From assembly GCA_964398185.1 (NCBI GenBank), contig CAYNML010000010.1, positions 30,883 through 94,882 on the forward strand: DNA of 64,000 nt. The letters are read 5' to 3'. This document shows, one piece after another, positions 15,562 to 23,975 of the stretch; within the stretch, counting starts at the first letter, position 1; each line of letters begins with the position of its first letter. The notes beneath the pieces are model-generated. The model saw nothing but the letters and a program-made list of their open reading frames with translations. It made no database searches and had not been told where the DNA came from. The stretch comes from Fen-1058 sp964398185 (GTDB lineage: Bacteria; Chloroflexota; Anaerolineae; Fen-1058). Both the position numbers and the translations under genes were made by a program.

Positions 15562-15732
15562 GTGCTTCGTGACTCAGCGGCTCTTTGCAGTCGAGCGACG
15601 CTCACCTGGGCTTGGCGCAGGCGTTTTCATTTCGGCTCTGCTCGTGCTAGACTTCGCAATGCATTCGTAACTTTTCCGTGGGAACTTTCCACCAGCGAAT
15701 GACGTAGTGAAGATGTTTATGCAGGAGGAGCG

Positions 15733-16260
15733 ATGCGCCATGTTGGGGTTGTGATGTGCACGTTGCTGATTTTGATCGCAGCAGGGTGCCGTTCCGCCGC
15801 CACGCTGCCCGTGTCACCGACGCCGACGAAGCTGACGCCTGTGGTGGGTACTGCGGCGCCGGGTGACGCCGGGTCTTTACCCGTGCTGCCGCCGTTGACG
15901 ACGAGTACGCCCGAAGCGGCGCCTGCGCCGCCACCGCCGGCGGAATTGATTCCCGCCGGAACGTCTGGCATACGCCTGACGGCCACCATTGGCCCGTCGT
16001 GTCCGGGGCCAGAGCGCCCCGGCCAGGTCTGCACGCAGCCTTACGCGGGCGAATTTGTGGTGACGAATAATGCCGCCGAGGAGGTAGCACGGGTTACAAC
16101 CAACCAGGACGGCCAGGCGCTGGTCGATCTGCCCCCCGGCGAGTACACCGTCACGCCCAAGATCGAGGGACGGTTTCCGTCGGGCGCGCCCGTCAACGCC
16201 AGCGTAGTTGCCGGGCAGTATGTGGATGTTACGATTGAACTAGACAGCGGCATCCGGTGA
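15733..16260 (+). CDS. Secreted lipoprotein, paralogue of the preceding gene
   Basis: A 175-aa protein with a lipobox (LIAAGC, Cys19), then a Pro/Thr/Ala-rich tether of about 60 residues, then the same disulfide-carrying beta-domain as the gene at 15142. The lipid anchor plus flexible linker suggests that the domain is displayed outside the membrane. AGGAGG precedes ATG 15733. No enzyme motif is visible; ligand or polymer binding is possible but not shown. Confidence 0.65.
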   Translation: MRHVGVVMCTLLILIAAGCRSAATLPVSPTPTKLTPVVGTAAPGDAGSLPVLPPLTTSTPEAAPAPPPPAELIPAGTSGIRLTATIGPSCPGPERPGQVCTQPYAGEFVVTNNAAEEVARVTTNQDGQALVDLPPGEYTVTPKIEGRFPSGAPVNASVVAGQYVDVTIELDSGIR

Positions 16261-16281
16261 GTGTGAATCTGGTTTCATCAC

Positions 16282-16311
16282 TTGCGAAGCGCACCGCCTG
16301 TGCCCTATACT
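16282..16311 (+). promoter_or_regulatory. Probable sigma70 promoter of the LysM protein gene
   Basis: TTGCGA at 16282-16287 and TATACT at 16306-16311 with an 18-nt spacer, about 40 nt before ATG 16353, which has AAGGAGGGAG as ribosome binding site. Confidence 0.5.
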
Positions 16312-16352
16312 GAATTCGCAAGAGATCAAAGAATTCTTGAAGGAGGGAGAAC

Positions 16353-16775
16353 ATGCGTCATTTGAAATGGATCGTATTGTTTGTTGTTGTGTTGTCGCTG
16401 GCCGTGACCCCGGTTGCTTTAGCCGCGCCCGCGCCCGCGCCACAGGCGCAAAGCTGCGGCTACTGGTATCCGGTGCAGTGGGGGCAAACGTTATCCTCCA
16501 TCAGTCGGGCCACGGGGGTTAGCGCGGCCGCCATCGCGCAGGCCAACGGGCTGGCGAATCCCAATCACATTCAGGCCGGTCAATGGTTGTGGATTCCGTG
16601 CGCGCCACCGCCGCCGCCCTCGTGCGGTTTCTGGTATACCGTGCGCTGGGGTGATACCATGAGCTCCATCGCGCGGTGGACGGGTGTCAGCCCGTGGGCC
16701 ATCGCGCAGGCGAATGGCATTTTCAATCTGAACCGCATCTATGCCGGACAGGTGTTGTGGATTCCGTGTCCGTAA
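16353..16775 (+). CDS. Secreted double-LysM protein
   Basis: A 140-aa protein with a signal peptide ending near AALA (residue about 25), then two LysM domains joined by a Pro-rich linker. Each begins with a Cys-Gly-aromatic strand (CGYWYPVQWGQTLSSIS and CGFWYTVRWGDTMSSIA), has the QANG turn, and ends in W-I-P-C. The two cysteines of each repeat probably form a disulfide that closes the domain. LysM binds GlcNAc-containing polymers such as peptidoglycan. No catalytic domain is attached, so it is a binding protein or a cell-wall decoration. Confidence 0.88.
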   Translation: MRHLKWIVLFVVVLSLAVTPVALAAPAPAPQAQSCGYWYPVQWGQTLSSISRATGVSAAAIAQANGLANPNHIQAGQWLWIPCAPPPPPSCGFWYTVRWGDTMSSIARWTGVSPWAIAQANGIFNLNRIYAGQVLWIPCP

Positions 16776-16798
16776 CAGACATCGCCCGCTAATCGATG

Positions 16799-16826
16799 CA
16801 GCCCCGCTGGCCTGGCGGGGCTGTTT
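16799..16826 (+). terminator. Rho-independent terminator after the LysM gene
   Basis: CAGCCCCGC (16799-16807) pairs with GCGGGGCTG (16815-16823), followed by TTT. It lies 24 nt after the LysM stop codon. Confidence 0.75.
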
Positions 16827-16872
16827 CATTTCATGCTACACTGTGAGGAACTTCAGGGCGTGGAGGCAGGCG

Positions 16873-18300
16873 ATGGGGCGGCGATCTTTCTTCCGATTGT
16901 GGTTGGCGATTGCGCTGGCGGCGGTGATGTGGATCGGGGCTGCGGGGGTGTGGCCCGCCCGATCGGCTGTGCCGCATCTGGGGTACGGCTTCAACGCAGC
17001 AGATGTCGGCGCCGGAGCAATCACCCTGCTGCAGATGGGCTTTAACTGGATCAAGATCTTCGAAGTACCGGGTACCACTTTGCCTCAAGCGGTTCTGCTG
17101 CGCGTCACAGCGACATCGGCCACGACGATTCCCGCTTTGCTGACCGATTTGGACAACAAGCTGAATTACCTCACAACCAACAACCTCACCGTGCATGCCT
17201 GGGAGATCGGCAACGAACCCAACATTGATGCCGAGTACGGCTGGGGGGCGACACCCAATCCGATCGCCTACAAGAATCTGCTGTGCGCGGCGTATGCCCA
17301 CATCAAAGCCGCCAAGCCTGATGCCATCGTCGTGTCGGCGGGTCTCGCGCCGACGGGACGCGTCACCACCGTGCCGCCGAATCCCGACGGTAACGACGGC
17401 CAGAAGCAGGATGAGCGTAAGTATTTGCAGCAACTGCTGGCGGCAGGCGGCAGCGCCTGCCTGGACGCCGTCGGCTATCATCCTTACGGTTACAGCGCCG
17501 ACTACAACGCTGAGCCGGATATGGTATCCGGTGATCCCACGCAGAACTGCGATCAGGGTTTCTGCTTTCGCGGCGCGGAAAAGATCTATGAAGTCATGCA
17601 GAATGCCGGCGTCGCTGACAAGAAAGTGTGGGCCACGGAATTCGGCTGGATCACGGCTCCCGCCGATCCCGCTTGTTTGAACGATCCTTCCTGGTTCGGA
17701 CGGCAATGGCAGATCGTGTCGGACGACAAGCAGGCTGCGAACCTCGTGGGCGCTTATCAGTATGCTGATGCGCATTGGCCGTGGATGGGCGCGATGTTTG
17801 TGTTTAATCTCGACTTCAATCAACTGCCCGGTCTCGGCGCGTGCGATCAAATGCGCTCTTACGACGTGCGGGACAAACCGGCGCAGGCGGCCCTCACCGA
17901 CCTGGCGAAGAACGCCGCCAGCATTCCGGGTAAACTCAAAACCGACAGCACCCGGCTCACGCTCATGATCGGCGCAGGTGAGCAGCCGCTCACGCTGCCG
18001 GCCGCGATCAGCTTGAGCAATTGGGGCTGGAATCCAGCTTATTACACCGCCACCGTCAATGGCAGCGCGAATGTGGCGCCGGATCTGTTGAATCCGACCG
18101 GCGTGCTAAGCGGTACGGCCCAGCAGCCGCTGAACCTGTCAATCGCCAGTGCGGCGCGGACCACGGGCGTCTATACCGGTCTGATCACGGTCAACTGGTC
18201 GGCCGCGGGCGTGGCCAACCCCGCGCCCCGCACAGTCGACCTTGAGCTGCGCGTGGTCGATCAGATCTATCGCGTCTATCTGCCTGCAAGCGTGCGCTAA
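16873..18300 (+). CDS. Secreted glycoside hydrolase-like TIM-barrel protein with C-terminal YLP motif
   Basis: A 475-aa protein with a signal peptide (residues 1-36). A (beta/alpha)8-barrel follows with two candidate catalytic glutamates: E115 in EIGNEPN (acid/base, typical clan GH-A placement) and E256 in WATEFGW (nucleophile). A beta-sandwich domain of about 110 residues follows and the protein ends IYRVYLPASVR. It is related to the N-terminal module of the protein at 38690-41746 (shared HLGYG, GNEPN, YHPYG/YHPQG, TEFGW, YADAH.PW). The substrate is unknown; GH39- or GH5-like families are the nearest by motif. ATG 16873 follows GGAGGCAGGCG. Confidence 0.75.
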   Translation: MGRRSFFRLWLAIALAAVMWIGAAGVWPARSAVPHLGYGFNAADVGAGAITLLQMGFNWIKIFEVPGTTLPQAVLLRVTATSATTIPALLTDLDNKLNYLTTNNLTVHAWEIGNEPNIDAEYGWGATPNPIAYKNLLCAAYAHIKAAKPDAIVVSAGLAPTGRVTTVPPNPDGNDGQKQDERKYLQQLLAAGGSACLDAVGYHPYGYSADYNAEPDMVSGDPTQNCDQGFCFRGAEKIYEVMQNAGVADKKVWATEFGWITAPADPACLNDPSWFGRQWQIVSDDKQAANLVGAYQYADAHWPWMGAMFVFNLDFNQLPGLGACDQMRSYDVRDKPAQAALTDLAKNAASIPGKLKTDSTRLTLMIGAGEQPLTLPAAISLSNWGWNPAYYTATVNGSANVAPDLLNPTGVLSGTAQQPLNLSIASAARTTGVYTGLITVNWSAAGVANPAPRTVDLELRVVDQIYRVYLPASVR

Positions 18301-18378
18301 CCCCGGCGAATTTCCGGTTCCGCTCCTGACAGATCGGGCCCATGGCGGGAGCGGGGAACGGCGCTTGTCAACAAAATT

Positions 18379-18407
18379 TTGTCACTTCTTGCTGACGGGA
18401 GTATAAT
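18379..18407 (+). promoter_or_regulatory. Consensus-like sigma70 promoter
   Basis: TTGTCA at 18379-18384, a 17-nt spacer and TATAAT at 18402-18407. The predicted start lies near 18414, about 25 nt before ATG 18439, which is preceded by GGGAGG. Confidence 0.75.
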
Positions 18408-18438
18408 ACCGGCATCCAAGCACCGGGAGGCTCCCGCC

Positions 18439-19623
18439 ATGTCTGCCGCGGATATTGAGATTATCGAATGCACCACGCCCCAGCTGCGTGACGAGTTCAT
18501 CTTTTTTCAATGGGTGCCTTACAAAGGCAATCCTTACTGGTGCCCGCCGCTCATCAGCGAACGCCGCGAATTCTACACGAAGCATCCCTTTCACCAGCAC
18601 GCCGAGGTGGCCATGTTTTTGGCCCGGCGCGGCGGCCAGACGGTGGGCACCCTCTACGCCACCGACAATCACCGGCACAATGAATTTCAGCACGAAAATG
18701 TGGGGATGTTTGGCGGCTTTGAGTGTCTGAACGATCAGGCCGTGGCGCACGCGTTGTTCGATCGGGCGGAGAACTGGCTGCGTGCCCGCGGCCGATCGGC
18801 GATTCGCGGCCCGTTCAATTTCTCCACCAACGAAGAATGCGGCCTCTTGATCGACGCCTTTGACGACGCGCCGCGCGTGATGATGACGTACAACCCCCCG
18901 TACTACCGCGACCTGATCGAGCACGAGGGTTACACCAAAGCGATGGACTTGTTGGCCTATCGGATGGAAGTGAACGCGCAGATGGGGTTGGCAAACTTCC
19001 CGCCCAAGCTCAAACGCATCATGGACAAAGTCATGGCGCGCGACGGCATCGTCATCCGCAAGATCGATGTGAAGCATCTGGATGAAGAGGTCGCCCGCAT
19101 CATTCCCATCTATAACTCGTCGTGGGCCAAGAACTGGGGTTTTGTGCCCATGACGGACGCCGAATTTCAGCACCTGGCGCACAGCTTGAAGAGTGTGATG
19201 GATCCCGATCTGCTCTTCGTGGTGGAAGCCAAAGGCCAGCCCATCGGCGTGGCGCTGTCGCTGCCGGACCTGTGCGATCCTTTGCGCCGCGCCTATCCCA
19301 AGCCCGGCACGCCCGAACTGTGGACGCTGGCTAAATTCATGTTCAACTACAAAGTGCGCAAGACGCAGAAGTACATCCGCATTCTCATCATGGGCGTGCT
19401 GCCCGAATACCGGCTCAGCGGCATCGATGCCCTGCTGATGGCGAACACCGCCGATGCGGGCATGAAGAAGGGCTACACACAGGGCGAGGCGTCGTGGATT
19501 CTGGAGAACAACGTGCCCATGCGGCAGGGGCTGGAGAACACCGGCTGGAAAGTCTACAAGACCTATCGCATCTATGAGAAGTCGCTGCACGAGCCTTTCG
19601 GCCTGACCCCGCTGCAGATTTAG
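18439..19623 (+). CDS. GNAT-like acyltransferase family protein of unknown substrate
   Basis: A 394-aa protein. The N-terminal half includes IRGPFNFSTNEECGLLID and PYYRDLIEHEGYTKAMDLLAY, and the C-terminal half has ILIMGVLPEYRLSGIDALLM followed by SWILENNVPMRQGLENTGW. This combination is typical of large bacterial GNAT-fold proteins with two tandem half-domains. The GVLPEYR-G-D stretch corresponds to the acyl-CoA loop, and ENN...LE-GWK to the last strands. No signal peptide or membrane segment is seen, so it is cytoplasmic. It is monocistronic, with its own consensus promoter and a strong terminator. Confidence 0.65.
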   Translation: MSAADIEIIECTTPQLRDEFIFFQWVPYKGNPYWCPPLISERREFYTKHPFHQHAEVAMFLARRGGQTVGTLYATDNHRHNEFQHENVGMFGGFECLNDQAVAHALFDRAENWLRARGRSAIRGPFNFSTNEECGLLIDAFDDAPRVMMTYNPPYYRDLIEHEGYTKAMDLLAYRMEVNAQMGLANFPPKLKRIMDKVMARDGIVIRKIDVKHLDEEVARIIPIYNSSWAKNWGFVPMTDAEFQHLAHSLKSVMDPDLLFVVEAKGQPIGVALSLPDLCDPLRRAYPKPGTPELWTLAKFMFNYKVRKTQKYIRILIMGVLPEYRLSGIDALLMANTADAGMKKGYTQGEASWILENNVPMRQGLENTGWKVYKTYRIYEKSLHEPFGLTPLQI

Positions 19624-19693
19624 CCTGGGCTGGATTCGCGCCTGACCTGTGGCGAGGCGAAAATTACGGTGATGAGGCGTTGTCGCACAACAA

Positions 19694-19728
19694 AACGCGA
19701 GTGACCGCAGTTGGTCACTCGCGTTTTT
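19694..19728. terminator. Bidirectional terminator between convergent genes
   Basis: A perfect 13-bp stem: AACGCGAGTGACC (19694-19706) and GGTCACTCGCGTT (19713-19725) with a 6-nt loop. T-tracts follow on both strands. It serves the GNAT-like gene (plus) and the phosphohexomutase gene (minus). Confidence 0.9.
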
Positions 19729-19762
19729 CAGTCGTGAAGATGCGCGTTGCTTCGCGGCGCAC

Positions 19763-21187
19763 TCACTTGTTGGATGCCGCCACGCCTTCGCCGTAGCCGA
19801 TGAGTTCCGCCACCAGCGCCGGGCTGGGCGATTCGGCGTAGACGCGCAGCACCGGCTCGGTGCCGCTGGGCCGGATGAGCAGCCACGAATCGTCGTCCAG
19901 CAGGTACTTCACGCCGTCGTTTGATCGCACTTCGCGCACGTTCACGCCCCCGATCGATCCCGGCGCTTCCTCGGTCAACCGCTTCACCATGTCCTTCTTG
20001 GCCACCGGCCGCGCCAGCGGCAGGTCTTTGCGCGCATAGTGATGCGGTCCGTACTGCTGCTGCAAGTCGGCGATGAGTTCCTTCAACGGCACGCCCGCCT
20101 GCGCCACGATCTCCAGCAGCAGCAGGCCCATCAACACGCCGTCGCCTTCCGGGATGTGCCCGCGAATGCTGATGCCGCCCGACTCCTCACCGCCGATCAG
20201 CACGTCTTCTTTCATCATCAGGTCGGCGATGTGATTGAAGCCCACCGGCGTTTCGTGCAGCGGCAGCTGGTAGGCGCGGCAGATGCGATCGATCATCAAC
20301 GTGGTCGAGACGGTCTTCACCACGCTGCCGCGCAAGCCGCGCTGCTCCACCAGATAGCGCAGCGCCAGCGCGAAGATCACGTGCGGACTGACGAAGTTGC
20401 CGTCCTCGTCCACTGCGCCGGTGCGATCGGCATCGCCGTCCGTCGCCACGCCGAACGCGCCGCCCGCCTCTTTCACGGCGTCCACCAGCGCATTGAGGTG
20501 CGGCAGAATCGGTTCAGGGTGAATGCCGCCGAAGCCGGGATTCATGTCGTGGCGGATCTGCGTGACCTGCCAGCCGGTGCCGACTAGAAAATCGCGGATA
20601 TAGTCGCGGCCCGCGCCATACATCGGATCGATCACGACCCTGCCGGGCCGCGCGCTGATCAGATTGCGATTGATCAACGTCTTCAGATGATCTTCGTAGG
20701 CTGCGGCTGGATCAAAGCGCACGATGTGCCCTTCGGCGACAGCCGTTTCCAGATCGGCAATGTTGAGCGAAAAGGGGCTGCCCTTATCCAACAGCACTTC
20801 CACACGCCGGGTGTCTTCCGCCGGCGCGCTGCCGCCGTTGGCCGCTTTAAGTTTGATGCCGTTGTAGCGCGGCGGATTGTGACTGGCGGTGATCATCACC
20901 CCGCCGATAGCGCCCTTGTCCTTCACGGCAAAGGAGACCGCCGGAGTCGGCGCATCGGCGTTGGCCAGCTGCACGATGAGGTTGTTGCCGGCCAGCACGC
21001 GCGCCACTTCCACCGCGTAGCGATCGCTCAGGAAGCGCGTGTCAAACCCCACCACGGTCTGCGCGCCCGTGCCGCCTGTCTCGATGAAATACTCCGCCAT
21101 GGCCTGCGCCACGCGGCGCACATTGTCAAAGGTGAAGTCTTCGCTGATGACGGCCCGCCAGCCGTCGGTGCCGAAATGAATCGCCAA
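19763..21187 (-). CDS. Alpha-D-phosphohexomutase (phosphoglucomutase/phosphomannomutase)
   Basis: A 474-aa enzyme with the four family domains: N-terminal FGTDGWR, the active-site phosphoserine loop TASHNPP, the metal-binding DGDADR, the sugar-binding GEESGG, and the C-terminal phosphate-binding RPSGTEP. It interconverts hexose 1- and 6-phosphates; whether glucose or mannose is preferred cannot be decided from the sequence. It follows the glycerate kinase gene by 1 nt and is the last gene of a three-gene minus-strand operon. Confidence 0.92.
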   Translation of the reverse strand: MAIHFGTDGWRAVISEDFTFDNVRRVAQAMAEYFIETGGTGAQTVVGFDTRFLSDRYAVEVARVLAGNNLIVQLANADAPTPAVSFAVKDKGAIGGVMITASHNPPRYNGIKLKAANGGSAPAEDTRRVEVLLDKGSPFSLNIADLETAVAEGHIVRFDPAAAYEDHLKTLINRNLISARPGRVVIDPMYGAGRDYIRDFLVGTGWQVTQIRHDMNPGFGGIHPEPILPHLNALVDAVKEAGGAFGVATDGDADRTGAVDEDGNFVSPHVIFALALRYLVEQRGLRGSVVKTVSTTLMIDRICRAYQLPLHETPVGFNHIADLMMKEDVLIGGEESGGISIRGHIPEGDGVLMGLLLLEIVAQAGVPLKELIADLQQQYGPHHYARKDLPLARPVAKKDMVKRLTEEAPGSIGGVNVREVRSNDGVKYLLDDDSWLLIRPSGTEPVLRVYAESPSPALVAELIGYGEGVAASNK

Positions 21188-21188
21188 A

Positions 21189-22529
21189 TCACTCCTCCTG
21201 AATCAAGATGAACAACAGATCATTCACATTTGTCCCCGTCGGGCCGGTGATGATGAGATCGCCGAGCGGTTGAAAGAAGTGATACGCATCGTTGTTGGCC
21301 AGATGCGCCTGGGCCTCCAACCCGATCGATCGACCGCGCCCGATCGTTTCGCCGGTGGCGATGGCGCCCGCCGCCTCCGTGGGGCCGTCGGTGCCATCGG
21401 TGCCCAGCGCCGCGATGAGGGCGTGGGGCAAGCCTTCCAGGGCGATGGCTGCCGCCAACGCGAGCTCTTGATTGCGCCCGCCGAGACCGTGCCCGCGCAC
21501 AGTCACCGTCGTCTCGCCGCCCCATATCACGCACGCCGGTTTGGGAAGGGGCCGATTATACCGCGCAATCTCGGCGGCAATGGCGGCCGCTACTTTGGCC
21601 ACTTCGCGCGCTTCGCCTTGCAGCTGCGTGGTGAGCAGCAGCGTATTGAAGCCCAACTGCTGCGCCTTTTTCTCGGCGGCCTGCGCGGCCTGCGCATTGC
21701 TGCCCACAATGACGGTCTGCACGCGAGCGAAGATGGGATCGCCGGGCTTGGGCGTGTCAGGCAGGTCCCCGTTCGCGCCGCGGCGCAAGCGGGCGGAGAC
21801 CGCCGTCGGAAGTTGATCGATCAGATCGAGCTGCTGCACGATCGACCACGCGTCGGCGAAGGTGGACGAATCGGGCACGGTGGGACCGGACGCGATGATC
21901 GAGAGACTGTCGCCGATCACGTCGCTGAGGATGAGCGTGACGAGGGGTGCGCCGTTGGCCAACCGCGCCAGCCCGCCGCCCTTGCTGACATCCAGATGTT
22001 TGCGAATGACGTTGATCTGATGAATGGTCGCGCCCGCGCGCAGCAGCGCTTGCGTAGTGACTTGCAGATCGTTGAGCGAGATATCTTCAGCCGGCAGCGT
22101 CAGCAGCGCCGAGCCGCCGCCGGAGATCACGCAGAAGATCAGATCGCGCGGCGTGGCCTGACTGAGCAGTGCGGCCAGATCGCGGGCGGCGTCGACGGAA
22201 GATTGATCGGGCACGGGATGACCCGCTTCGTGTAGGCGGATCTGATCGGGCAGTGCTCGATCGACGTGACGGTATTTGGCGACGATGACGCCGCCGGTGA
22301 GATCGCTGCGCAGCACTTCGCACACCGCCTCCGCCATCGGCACGGCGGCTTTGCCCGCACCGATCAGGAACACGCGCTCGTAGTCGCGCAGCCGGTACGA
22401 ACGATCGGCCACCAGGATCTGATCGCCGACGCGCGACAGGAGCTTGTATACGGCCTCGGCCGGATCGACGGCGGCCAGTGCGGCTTGTTGAAGTTGCTGC
22501 GCCACAGCGCGCAGATCGATCTTGGTCAT
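21189..22529 (-). CDS. Glycerate 2-kinase (GckA/MOFRL family)
   Basis: A 446-aa protein with the DUF4147 N-terminal region (IGAGKAAVPMAEA, then CVISGGGSALLTLP, then VRKHLSxxKGG-like IRKHLDVSKGGG) and the C-terminal MOFRL domain (VWGGETTVTVRGHGLGGRNQELAL, then DGTDGPTEAAGA). Such enzymes phosphorylate D-glycerate at the 2-position, feeding glycolate/serine-type carbon into lower glycolysis. It lies between a solute-binding lipoprotein gene and a phosphohexomutase gene, 14 nt and 1 nt away. A link with the glycerol locus is possible but not shown. Confidence 0.88.
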   Translation of the reverse strand: MTKIDLRAVAQQLQQAALAAVDPAEAVYKLLSRVGDQILVADRSYRLRDYERVFLIGAGKAAVPMAEAVCEVLRSDLTGGVIVAKYRHVDRALPDQIRLHEAGHPVPDQSSVDAARDLAALLSQATPRDLIFCVISGGGSALLTLPAEDISLNDLQVTTQALLRAGATIHQINVIRKHLDVSKGGGLARLANGAPLVTLILSDVIGDSLSIIASGPTVPDSSTFADAWSIVQQLDLIDQLPTAVSARLRRGANGDLPDTPKPGDPIFARVQTVIVGSNAQAAQAAEKKAQQLGFNTLLLTTQLQGEAREVAKVAAAIAAEIARYNRPLPKPACVIWGGETTVTVRGHGLGGRNQELALAAAIALEGLPHALIAALGTDGTDGPTEAAGAIATGETIGRGRSIGLEAQAHLANNDAYHFFQPLGDLIITGPTGTNVNDLLFILIQEE

Positions 22530-22543
22530 AAGCGAGTGTGCGG

Positions 22544-23842
22544 TTACGGCTTGGCAGGATTCAACGTCGTCATGGCCGCGCGGGCTGCTTCGGCAGGCGC
22601 GGCGCGATCAGCCAGCACATCGTCGATGGCTTTACGCAGCACGGGGCCAATCACGGCGCGCAGCGAGGCGGAGGGCAGGGCCTGGGCGCGGGCCAACTGC
22701 CCGTCGATAAAGGCCGTGTAGGGATCGGCCTGATCCCACTGCGCCAGCGCGCCGGCGCGGCCCGGCAGCACTCCGACGGCACGCGTCCAGGCGCCGTTGT
22801 TTTGCGGAGACAGCAGGTGCTGCAGCACTTGCGCGGCGGCGGCCTGACGGCGTGGATCGCCGGTGACGATGGCATACGCCCAGCCGCGTCCCAGCGATCG
22901 GGCGGGTTCAATCAACGCAGGCAGATCGCCCACTTGCAGGTTGGGCAGGCGCAGCGCAAGGCTGAGGTAGCGCGTGGCAGTCACGTTGGCCACCGCCGTG
23001 CCGACGCCACGCCACGCGGCCCACACTTTGTCGGCGTTGTCCAGTTCGCTGAAGTTGCCTAACAACGCTCCGGCGTCGCGCGCGTCGAGGTAGGTTTGCA
23101 GCAGGGCGCGCAGCGCGGCTTCATCAAGTGTGGGATTGCCTTGCTCGTCGGTGAAGCGGCCACCCGCCGAGAGGTAGTGCGCCAGCACGGCATCGCTGAC
23201 GGTGTTGGCGGCGCCCAGCGGAAAGAGATAGCGGCGCGGCGTTTCCAGCAAAGCGTCCCAGGTCTGCGGCAGGGGCGTGCTGCTGGCCGTGGCCAGGTGT
23301 TCCACATCGGCGCTGTAGATCGCGCCGTACAGTTCGCCGTTGAATGATCCGAGATCGCGCGCGAAGGGATAGAGATCGTCGATCACGTCTGCGGGCAGCA
23401 GCGGCCCGATCGGCTGGATCAGGCCCGAGCGCGCCGCTGTTTCCAGATCGGACTGATCGAGCGCGATGATGTCAGGCAGCACCGCGGGCGCCACCGGGCT
23501 GGCGGTCCGCAGCAGATCGAGCAGGCCGCCGGGGCCGCGATCTTGCTTGACGACGATCTGGCTGGGCACCCCGTTGGCTGAACCGGCGAATTCGTCCAGC
23601 TGGCGCTGCAAGACTTGATAGGCGGCATTGTCCTCGGCAGGCAGAAAGCGCGTGGGCAGCCACAGCGTCAGGGTGATGGCCGTGTCGGGCACGGGCGTGG
23701 GCGGCAGCGGCGGCACGGTCGCCACCGGCGCGGCGGGCGTGCGAGTGGGCGTGGCGGTGGCGGCCTCGTCCGGCGTCGACTGGCAGGCGGCTGCCGCCAC
23801 GATGATTACCAAAGCGAAAAGTATCTGTAAAGAACGGAACAT
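22544..23842 (-). CDS. Extracellular solute-binding lipoprotein (family 1-like)
   Basis: A 432-aa protein. The signal peptide ends in a lipobox (AAAACQS), followed by a Thr/Pro-rich tether and then a periplasmic-binding-protein fold with typical pieces: LTLWLPTRF, PDIIALDQSDLETAARSGLIQPI, NGELYGAIYSADVEHL, PQTWDALLE and WAYAIVTGDPRRQAAAAQVLQHLLSP. It resembles carbohydrate-binding components of ABC importers, but no permease or ATPase gene is nearby. ATG 23842 is chosen; the reading frame continues upstream only through the ATGAGCA heptamer array. First gene of an operon with glycerate kinase and phosphohexomutase. Confidence 0.82.
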   Translation of the reverse strand: MFRSLQILFALVIIVAAAACQSTPDEAATATPTRTPAAPVATVPPLPPTPVPDTAITLTLWLPTRFLPAEDNAAYQVLQRQLDEFAGSANGVPSQIVVKQDRGPGGLLDLLRTASPVAPAVLPDIIALDQSDLETAARSGLIQPIGPLLPADVIDDLYPFARDLGSFNGELYGAIYSADVEHLATASSTPLPQTWDALLETPRRYLFPLGAANTVSDAVLAHYLSAGGRFTDEQGNPTLDEAALRALLQTYLDARDAGALLGNFSELDNADKVWAAWRGVGTAVANVTATRYLSLALRLPNLQVGDLPALIEPARSLGRGWAYAIVTGDPRRQAAAAQVLQHLLSPQNNGAWTRAVGVLPGRAGALAQWDQADPYTAFIDGQLARAQALPSASLRAVIGPVLRKAIDDVLADRAAPAEAARAAMTTLNPAKP

Positions 23843-23883
23843 GTTGACTGGGAATGACGTCTCGTTTGTGAGCGGCATTATAA

Positions 23884-23932
23884 ATGACAAATGAGCAATG
23901 AACAATGAGCAATGAGCAATGAGCAATGGACA
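23884..23932. repeat. Tandem heptamer array (ATGAGCA type)
   Basis: Seven 7-bp units in a row: ATGACAA, ATGAGCA, ATGAACA, ATGAGCA, ATGAGCA, ATGAGCA, ATGGACA. It lies between two divergent lipoprotein genes (minus start 23842, plus start 23976). The complementary family (CATTGTT units) recurs at 58643-58705. Confidence 0.9.
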
Positions 23933-23975
23933 GTCTCGCGCTGGAGACTGAATTCACTCAACAGGATGAGGAAAG

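Noticed and set aside
23842..23926. Upstream start of the solute-binding protein gene
   Set aside because: The extra N-terminal residues come from the ATGAGCA heptamer array and would hide the lipoprotein signal peptide.
23884..23932. CRISPR-like array
   Set aside because: Units are 7 bp without spacers and no cas genes are present; it is a tandem heptamer repeat.
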